Below, one piece after another: positions 1 through 4,782 of a stretch of 8,433 nt of DNA; position 1 is the stretch's first letter; the number at the start of each line of letters is the position of its first letter. The translations under genes and the position numbers were made by a program. The stretch comes from Saprospiraceae bacterium (lineage in GTDB: Bacteria > Bacteroidota > Bacteroidia > Chitinophagales > Saprospiraceae). The notes beneath the pieces are model-generated. The model worked only from the letters and a program-made list of their open reading frames with translations. It made no database searches and was not told the origin of the DNA. The DNA lies in NCBI GenBank assembly GCA_015494245.1, contig WGBN01000051.1:1-8433 (forward strand). Reading direction: 5' to 3'.

Positions 1-1
1 G

Positions 2-124
2 CCCAACACCATGAATAAAACCAACTTCCACCGTTTGGCAAAATTCGTTCCGACCAAACAAATCTCTCCGGAAATCTCCCAAAAACTCGATGCCATCCTT
101 ACCGCATCAATGACACCCTCCTGA
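2..124 (+). CDS. Possible 3' end of an unidentified gene, or a 37-codon small ORF
   Basis: This is the only forward frame still open at the left edge; the other two forward frames hit stops within the first 20 nt. It runs to a TGA at 122-124. If it is a complete small gene, the only early start is the ATG at 11-13, giving 37 residues that begin MNKTNFHRLAKF and end ILTASMTPS. If it is the tail of a longer gene, translation enters from outside the window. The peptide is polar and basic with no signal peptide, membrane segment or motif I recognise. It lies 50 nt before the next gene on the same strand. The absence of a promoter box before position 11 slightly favours the truncated-gene reading. 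It could equally be a chance ORF. Confidence 0.25.
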   Translation, partial: PNTMNKTNFHRLAKFVPTKQISPEISQKLDAILTASMTPS

Positions 125-148
125 CAATACCATTTTCGCCCAAAGCCC

Positions 149-156
149 TACCTTTG
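149..156 (+). promoter_or_regulatory. Candidate Bacteroidota -7 box (TAnnTTTG) for the secreted propeller gene
   Basis: TACCTTTG matches the Bacteroidota primary-sigma -7 consensus TAnnTTTG exactly and ends 18 nt before the ATG at 175, which would give a very short leader. I find no clear TTG/TTTG -33 element at the usual spacing, so the match rests on the -7 box alone. If transcription does start here, the in-frame TTG at 154 lies inside the promoter and cannot be the start codon. Confidence 0.3.
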
Positions 157-174
157 GCAAAAACTCATAAGTCC

Positions 175-1602
175 ATGAAACAATTGTTACTCTCTACCCT
201 CATCGCTCTTCTCGCCCTGCCCGCCTTTGCCCAGGTCGAAGAAGCCGACCTCCTCTTTCACTGGGAAGACAACTCCCTGCCCGAAAACAACTGGCTACAC
301 AGCCGCTACAACGAAGTCTGGGGCTTCGTCCAGGACGGTCGCGAATATGCCGTCATCGACTCTACCAATGGCACCCATATCTTTGACGTTACCGATACCG
401 AAAATGCTTATGAAGCGGCTTACATCCCCGGAAAGTACCAGGGCAGCGGCCTCGTCCATCGCGATTTTCACGACTACAACGGCTACCTCTATGCCGTAGC
501 TGATGAAGGCGCCAGCAGCCTCCAAATCATAGACATCAGCCAGTTACCCGATGCAGCTCCCGTGGTCTATGACAGCGACCAACTCATCGTGCGGGCACAC
601 AACATCTTTATAGACTCCTCCGAAGCTAAGCTCTATGCCCTTGGCGTTACCACGCCGCTGGCGCTTTTCTCCGTCTGCGTATATTCCCTCGATGACCCCG
701 TCAATCCCATACCCCTGGGCTGCTATCCCAATGCCTCAGTATCCATTCCCTACGTGCACGATGCCTTCATCCGCCACGACACAGCCTGGCTCAACTGTGG
801 CAACTACGGACTCTACATGGTGGATTTCAGCACACCTGAAAGCCCCGTCATCCTCGGCACCATGGACGGCTATCCCCAGGAAGGCTACAACCACTCCGGC
901 TGGATGCACGAAACCCTGCCCTACTACTACATGGCCGACGAAACCCTCGGCTCCGACCTCAAAGTGGTGGACGTCAGCAACCCCCAGGACATGCAGGTCG
1001 TCAACACCTTCAACAGCGAACCCGCCGATGGCGGTCCGGTCATACCCCACAATCCCATCGTGCGGGGACACTACCTCTACGTCTCCTACTACTACGAAGG
1101 CCTGCAGGTCTATGACATCAGCGACCCCGTCAACCCCCAGCGCGTACTCTACTACGACACCTATCCGGACGATGTCAATGTCAATCAATTGTTCTTCCAG
1201 GGAGCCTGGGGCGTCTATCCCTTCCTCCCCTCCGGCCACATCCTCGTCTCCGATCTCAACAATGGGCTCTTCGTTACCAGTGGCGTAGAACCTCCCGTGA
1301 GCGCGCCTCTTACGCTTTTACCCGATATCACCGAGCCCATAGTTGAAGCCGGCCCCAATCCCGTACAGGGAGAGTTTTTCGTTCACATACGCAACAAGCA
1401 GGGCAGGCAACGCGTCTCCCTGAATCTCTTCAATATGCAAGGGCAGTTGATACAGCCTTTCGGCAAATTCGAGCTCAATGCAAACGGAGAACACTACGGC
1501 TTCCTTCAGCTTTCGCCAAATGTTCCCGCCGGCACTTACTTACTGCAAGCCGTCTTTGACAATGGAGAAGTGCATGCAGAGAAGTTGATTGTTGGGAAGT
1601 GA
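175..1602 (+). CDS. Secreted choice-of-anchor B / LVIVD-repeat beta-propeller protein with T9SS type A sorting domain
   Basis: A 475-residue exported protein of unknown function. Residues 1-19 form a typical signal peptide (MKQLLLSTLIALLALPAFA, then Q20). Residues about 45-370 carry repeated LVIVD-like blades of the form 'xYAVxxxxGxxIxDVSDPxxP', seen near 58-79, 104-122, 202-228, 251-276, 299-325 and 354-367, as in the choice-of-anchor B family. Histidines recur between blades (H95/H99, H142, H195, H240/H245, H292). Residues 393-475 are a C-terminal Por-type sorting domain: GPNPVQGEFFVHI, then NLFNMQGQLI, PAGTYLLQA and the final EKLIVGK. Family knowledge implies Sec export, then type IX secretion and surface attachment or release. 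An in-frame TTG at 154 would add seven residues, but I chose the ATG at 175 because it starts the signal peptide cleanly and a -7 box overlaps the TTG. No Shine-Dalgarno is visible. It looks monocistronic, and its substrate or partner is unknown. Confidence 0.9.
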   Translation: MKQLLLSTLIALLALPAFAQVEEADLLFHWEDNSLPENNWLHSRYNEVWGFVQDGREYAVIDSTNGTHIFDVTDTENAYEAAYIPGKYQGSGLVHRDFHDYNGYLYAVADEGASSLQIIDISQLPDAAPVVYDSDQLIVRAHNIFIDSSEAKLYALGVTTPLALFSVCVYSLDDPVNPIPLGCYPNASVSIPYVHDAFIRHDTAWLNCGNYGLYMVDFSTPESPVILGTMDGYPQEGYNHSGWMHETLPYYYMADETLGSDLKVVDVSNPQDMQVVNTFNSEPADGGPVIPHNPIVRGHYLYVSYYYEGLQVYDISDPVNPQRVLYYDTYPDDVNVNQLFFQGAWGVYPFLPSGHILVSDLNNGLFVTSGVEPPVSAPLTLLPDITEPIVEAGPNPVQGEFFVHIRNKQGRQRVSLNLFNMQGQLIQPFGKFELNANGEHYGFLQLSPNVPAGTYLLQAVFDNGEVHAEKLIVGK

Positions 1603-1611
1603 TCTAAGTTG

Positions 1612-1674
1612 GTGGAAGCGGTGGAAGCGGTGGAAGTGGTGGAAGTGGTGGAAGTGGTGGAATTGGTGGAATTG
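1612..1674 (+). repeat. 9-bp tandem array, seven units (GTGGAAGCG / GTGGAAGTG / GTGGAATTG)
   Basis: There are seven perfectly phased 9-bp units: two GTGGAAGCG, three GTGGAAGTG and two GTGGAATTG. Identical variants are grouped, as expected when arrays grow by slippage or local duplication. The array starts 9 nt after the stop codon of the secreted propeller gene. A frame through it would read as a Trp/Lys/Asn repeat, which is not a credible protein. The same 9-mer (TGGAAGCGG) occurs on the opposite strand in the array at 8340-8420. Confidence 0.9.
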
Positions 1675-1914
1675 GGGTGTTTTGGTTTTACAGCATTTTT
1701 CCTGCCTGCCCCGCTGTCGGGTGAGCTTAGCCGAACTCCCCTCTAACTCCCCGAGCAGGGAGAACCGGCCGCCCGCGAAAAATGCAAAGGTTTTGATATG
1801 AGCCTGTACGACCCAATAGGAAGTACAGCTTTATATCTATTGTTACCTTTTCGGCTTTTTGTTATATTTTTTGATTGAAGAACAAGGAACACCGATTAAC
1901 GATTTTAGAAGTAT
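1675..1914. other. Non-coding spacer with small stem-loops, no gene seen
   Basis: No credible coding frame is present. Visible structure: CTCCC (1747-1751) pairs with GGGAG (1758-1762) around a 6-nt loop, with no T-tract after it. TGTAC (1805-1809) pairs with GTACA (1823-1827), extended by AGC/GCT across one bulged C, making a 1801-1830 stem with a 13-nt loop. A T-rich stretch covers about 1843-1875. Around 1893-1904 the motif CGATT recurs 7 nt apart. The tone changes abruptly from GC-rich (1700-1780) to AT-rich (1830-1880), suggesting a patchwork of unrelated pieces. None matches an RNA gene I recognise. Confidence 0.45.
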
Positions 1915-1954
1915 TTGCGATTGTTTGATTTTGCGTCCTTGCGCCTTTGCGAGA
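1915..1954 (+). repeat. 8-bp degenerate tandem repeat (TTGCGnnn)
   Basis: TTGCG occurs at 1915, 1931, 1939 and 1947, and a decayed unit (GTTTGATT) fills the expected slot at 1923. That makes five units on an exact 8-bp period. This is a different unit and period from the 9-bp array 240 nt upstream. Similar 'TTGCGtccTTGCGcc' strings are, from memory, frequent between genes in Bacteroidota, but I cannot check this here. Confidence 0.6.
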
Positions 1955-1990
1955 ATTTTTAAAGATTTTTTCAAGAAAATCCCAATTCTC
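1951..1990 (-). terminator. AT-rich nested hairpin, possible terminator for the valS-DUF2400 operon
   Basis: GAGAATT (1951-1957) is the exact reverse complement of AATTCTC (1984-1990). Inside it GATTTT (1964-1969) pairs with AAAATC (1976-1981) around a 6-nt loop. It lies 26 nt beyond the stop of the DUF2400-family gene on the minus strand. The stems are AT-rich and weak, so this is a possibility only; it could also act on transcripts from the left. Confidence 0.3.
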
Positions 1991-2000
1991 TTAAAACAAG

Positions 2001-2013
2001 GGGGCCTCACCCC
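2001..2013 (-). terminator. Short GC hairpin followed by T-rich DNA, possible intrinsic terminator
   Basis: Read on the minus strand, GGGG-TGAGG-CCCC is followed by CTTGTTTTAAG, beginning 3 nt after the TAG stop of the DUF2400-family gene. The stem is only 4 bp but all G:C, and a short T run follows. The position fits the end of the four-gene minus-strand run. The short stem keeps confidence low. Confidence 0.33.
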
Positions 2014-2016
2014 ACG

Positions 2017-2805
2017 CTATATCTGTGCAGCCTGAAGCCCACCTAACAAACCTATATGCAAGAGGGCAAAGTCATAGCGGATGGGATCTTTTTCATCGAA
2101 GCTGCGCAAGGTACGCGTCAATTCAAGGGCACTTTTCCAATCGGCCTGCTTGCGGGTGATGAGCCCGAGTTCGAGCGCTACGCGCTGTACGTGCGTGTCA
2201 TAGGGGATGACCAATTGGCGGGGAGCGATGCGCTTCCACAGGCCGAAGTCCACCCCCCGCTCATCGCGGCGCACCATCCAGCGGAGAAACAAGTTGATGC
2301 GCTTGCAAGCTGAATTGCGCTCGGGCGTGGGCAGATGCTTGCGCGTGCGAAGAGGAGCCGAAGGCAGAGAAAAAAAATCGCAGTGAAAACCGCGCAGGGC
2401 AGGCTCCACCGTTTCGTCTCCTTCCTGCAGGTATTTGGCGAAAGCCTCTTCCAGACTCTCATGCTCGCGATAGTAATGTTGCAGGTATTCCAAAAAATAC
2501 AGCGCATCCGCCGGCTGAAAAGTGCGGTGGTAGTACGCGGCAAAGCGCTCCCGCTCCCGCTTGCTGTGGTACAAAACAAACTCATGCGGAGAAAATTCCA
2601 TCAACTCCATAGCCCACATAGCACTCTTGATGATGGTCCTTCGCAAGCCCCAGGCTATGGTACAGGCCCAAAAACCGGCAATCTCTATATCCTGCAACTT
2701 CTCAAAACGATGCGGCACGCTGATGGGGTCCGAAGGTATAAAATCGGGGCGATTGCAGAGATCGGTATGCTCTTCTAATAGGTTATGTATATCAGAATGA
2801 GTCAT
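2017..2805 (-). CDS. TIGR02757 / DUF2400 family protein
   Basis: A 262-residue predicted cytosolic protein, near or slightly above the usual family length. Family hallmarks seen are the N-terminal block with CNRPDFIPSDPISVPHRF (17-34), KRINLFLRWMVR (168-179) followed by VDFGLW (185-190), the block IPYDTHVQRVALELGL (200-215), and DPIRYDFALLHIGL (240-253). The function is not established. The last blocks recall the helix-hairpin-helix DNA glycosylase fold (a conserved Asp after an Arg/Tyr in a helical C-terminus), which is my inference only. An upstream in-frame start at 2889 would add 28 residues, but the ATG at 2803-2805 is chosen because it overlaps the preceding PIN gene's TGA as ATGA and starts where family similarity begins. 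It is the last gene of the minus-strand run. Most of the gene is GC-rich like valS, while its first 10-15 codons are AT-rich like the PIN gene before it. Confidence 0.88.
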   Translation of the reverse strand: MTHSDIHNLLEEHTDLCNRPDFIPSDPISVPHRFEKLQDIEIAGFWACTIAWGLRRTIIKSAMWAMELMEFSPHEFVLYHSKRERERFAAYYHRTFQPADALYFLEYLQHYYREHESLEEAFAKYLQEGDETVEPALRGFHCDFFSLPSAPLRTRKHLPTPERNSACKRINLFLRWMVRRDERGVDFGLWKRIAPRQLVIPYDTHVQRVALELGLITRKQADWKSALELTRTLRSFDEKDPIRYDFALLHIGLLGGLQAAQI

Positions 2806-3299
2806 AACTGCCAGGCATTTGCCACATCCGGACAAAGGAATACAATCGCAAGACCGTATTTTTCTAAGGACGCCCGATAATGCCACCAATCGGAATCTAC
2901 GGCATTATAAATAACTGCATCTCCCTCAAAAGCTAAAGCCACAGCCACAAATTTTCGGTCATCCTCATCAAAACCGGATAAGTCAGAATCAGCAGGAAAA
3001 TTTTCAAAGCCCAGGCTTTCATGCGGCCTTATGGCAATTTTACGAAGATGATTTATACTCCCTTGACGTTCATGCAACCACCTGAAAAAATAATCGCCCA
3101 ATCCGGGCTCACCTGAATAGTTGGCGTGCTTTTCATATTCGGCCCAAATCAAACCAAGATCATCCAATAAAACCAGGCCGGCTTTCGCATCATTCAGGCA
3201 TTCTACACAGGCCTCTATACAATCCGGCATCTCATCATACTCACCTTTGCGATTGTTAGCGACCACCAGCACATTGGTATCTAAAACAAAAGCACTCAT
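2802..3299 (-). CDS. PIN-domain protein, putative Mg2+-dependent ribonuclease
   Basis: A 165-residue single-domain protein. It starts with the PIN signature FVLDTNVLVVAN (D7, T8, N9), followed by a mid-domain acidic position in a helix (E54 in IWAEYEKH), a cluster FDEDDRKFVAVALA (110-123, with D113/D114 the probable third acid), and NAVDSDWW (132-139) as the last acidic element (D135/D137), then a closing strand IVFLCP. These are the carboxylates that bind metal in PIN nucleases; many relatives cut single-stranded RNA, so ribonuclease activity is a family-based inference. There is no small antitoxin ORF beside it, so it is not a standard VapBC pair. Its ATG overlaps the ATPase stop, and its TGA overlaps the DUF2400 start, both as ATGA, so its dosage is probably tied to the ATPase. 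The gene is AT-richer than valS. Confidence 0.8.
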   Translation of the reverse strand: MSAFVLDTNVLVVANNRKGEYDEMPDCIEACVECLNDAKAGLVLLDDLGLIWAEYEKHANYSGEPGLGDYFFRWLHERQGSINHLRKIAIRPHESLGFENFPADSDLSGFDEDDRKFVAVALAFEGDAVIYNAVDSDWWHYRASLEKYGLAIVFLCPDVANAWQL

Positions 3300-4765
3300 G
3301 AAATGCCGGCTTTTTTCTTGCGCTGAATCTCGGCTTTCATCTGTCGATAAATTTCCTCAAAAGGGTCTCCAAAAAATCCCTCCGGCCAATTGACGATATG
3401 CCCGAAGTCATCTGTTTGTAAAGCCCGAATCTGCGAAAGGCCGGACTCCACATCCGTTGAGCAAAAGTACAAAGCTGCCTCGCTGGGGTTTAGCGCTTCC
3501 TCGGCCATTCGTCTCTGTAAGCGTTTCAGCAAATACTCACTGTGACTTTCCAAAATAATCTGGATGTTTCTTTCATTGATTGCATGGATAAACACGTCTG
3601 CCAAACCTGCCTGCACTGTCGGATGCAAATGGATTTCCGGCTGCTCCAAAATAACCACAGAACCCTTGGGCACATAATAACAAAGAGCAAGCACGGGCAA
3701 AATTTGCGAGATGCCAAACCCCACATCGGTGAGCAAAACCTCTGCAGAACGCTCCGAACGCCTCACCCACACCTGAAATATCTTATTGCTTTTGCTGCGG
3801 GAAACCGGCCTGACTTTAAAAGAATGAATCAAACCAAGCTCTTTCAACCAGGATGCTATCAACTCCTCCAAATCCAATCGCTTATTCTTCCTCCTGAAAA
3901 CATAACGATCGCCCTTTTCTTTTGAAGCCAAAATAGCCCTAATTACAAACTCTCCGCGTTTGCCCATATCCACAGGATCAGCGCCTGTCCAATGATACTG
4001 ACGCTTGGGATATTCACGCAAAGGACCGAGGTAAAAGACTCGTTGAAACAAACGCTCAAAAGCCAGCTCAAAATCAGACAAAAATCCTGCATTTCTATAG
4101 TAAGCCCGCACCTCATCGGGGAATCCATAGCATTTGGCCGGAGGCGGCAAAGGCCCAACCTTTCCCGGCTTCGCACGCTTAAAGGTAAAACGACCCTCCG
4201 GCTCTGCGATCAGACGGTATCCTTCTTTGCGCTCGTTGCTGTCGTCCCGCTTCATTCCAAAGGCCAGATGGCCCAACTCGTATTTCATTTCTTCCACATA
4301 CATTTTCCTTCCTCCGGGAGCCTCTGCTATTTTTGCACTAAAAGAAAGTTTGCTGCCCTCTGTGACGAGTTGAGCAACATTCACATCACTTACAATCATC
4401 TGCTCTACCTGCGTACTGTCTATGTCTTCAACAAACATTTCTTCAGGCAAACGCCAGGACAAAGTCCATCCCAGACGTTCCTCAGAGACTTTGCCCTCCT
4501 GCTCTGAGCCCGACTGCTCATCAGCCTTTTCTCTCGTCAAAATTTCTGAAAAAGAGCCCAGGTCAACCAAGCTGCGTTCGTCTCCGAAATCAAGCGGCAA
4601 ACGCCTGTCCGGAGAATCCGTAGTCTGCTTGAGCATCAAAAGAAACTGTAAAAGACTGGTCTTCCCCGAGCTGTTAGGCCCAAAGAAAGCCGTAATCGGA
4701 GCCAGATTAAGCGACCCCGTAGAACGCCAGGATTTAAAGTTCTCTATGTCAAGCTGCAGAATCAT
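3296..4765 (-). CDS. AAA/ABC-type ATPase with DUF3696-like C-terminus (SMC/OLD-like P-loop family)
   Basis: A 489-residue soluble ATPase of the RecF/SMC/OLD-like ABC class. Seen in order: an N-terminal LDIENFKSW strand-turn (5-13) typical of these ATPases, Walker A GPNSSGKTS (29-37), a long polar variable insert (about 75-200), FYLGPLREYPKRQY (244-257), the ABC signature-like LTDVGFGISQILPVL (345-359), Walker B GSVVILEQPEIHLHP with probable catalytic E374 (368-382), and a switch histidine in ESHSEYLL (406-413). The tail FGHIVNWPEGFFGDPFEEIY (454-473) fits DUF3696. No TOPRIM or nuclease domain follows, unlike OLD or GajA, so the nuclease role may be supplied in trans by the PIN gene that overlaps its stop codon. 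It starts 17 nt after valS and probably shares its transcript; the gap holds only a one-mismatch -7 box. GC is markedly lower than in valS (35-42% in sampled lines). The exact function is unknown. Confidence 0.88.
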   Translation of the reverse strand: MILQLDIENFKSWRSTGSLNLAPITAFFGPNSSGKTSLLQFLLMLKQTTDSPDRRLPLDFGDERSLVDLGSFSEILTREKADEQSGSEQEGKVSEERLGWTLSWRLPEEMFVEDIDSTQVEQMIVSDVNVAQLVTEGSKLSFSAKIAEAPGGRKMYVEEMKYELGHLAFGMKRDDSNERKEGYRLIAEPEGRFTFKRAKPGKVGPLPPPAKCYGFPDEVRAYYRNAGFLSDFELAFERLFQRVFYLGPLREYPKRQYHWTGADPVDMGKRGEFVIRAILASKEKGDRYVFRRKNKRLDLEELIASWLKELGLIHSFKVRPVSRSKSNKIFQVWVRRSERSAEVLLTDVGFGISQILPVLALCYYVPKGSVVILEQPEIHLHPTVQAGLADVFIHAINERNIQIILESHSEYLLKRLQRRMAEEALNPSEAALYFCSTDVESGLSQIRALQTDDFGHIVNWPEGFFGDPFEEIYRQMKAEIQRKKKAGIS

Positions 4766-4782
4766 GGCGACAAGATAAGCAA

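Noticed and set aside
34..162. 10-bp direct repeat TTTGGCAAAA at 34-43 and 153-162
   Set aside because: It is too short and low in complexity to distinguish from chance, with no matching flanks.
154..174. TTG start extending the secreted propeller protein by seven residues
   Set aside because: The ATG at 175 gives a clean signal peptide, and the TTG is part of a TAnnTTTG promoter box.
1612..1674. CRISPR-like array
   Set aside because: The units are 9 bp with no spacers, no 25-40 bp repeat and no cas genes nearby; the same holds for the array at 8340-8420.
1589..1801. A 70-codon plus-strand frame rich in Trp/Lys/Asn
   Set aside because: Its composition is simply the 9-bp array read as codons; it overlaps the end of the propeller gene and has no start context or homology I recognise.
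2806..2889. 28-residue N-terminal extension of the DUF2400 protein
   Set aside because: It would lie entirely within the PIN gene in another frame, while the ATG at 2805 has the ATGA coupling and matches where family similarity begins.
2802..3299. Classic VapBC toxin-antitoxin pair
   Set aside because: There is no small antitoxin ORF next to the PIN gene; both neighbours are large, well-defined genes overlapping it by 4 nt.
3296..4765. OLD nuclease, GajA or a known Septu/PARIS ATPase
   Set aside because: There is no TOPRIM domain in the C-terminus and no HNH or TOPRIM partner gene; only the general ATPase class is shared.
4770..4777. Separate promoter for the ATPase gene (TATCTTGT on the minus strand)
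   Set aside because: It has one mismatch to TAnnTTTG and lies so close to the ATG that no leader would remain; shared transcription with valS is simpler.
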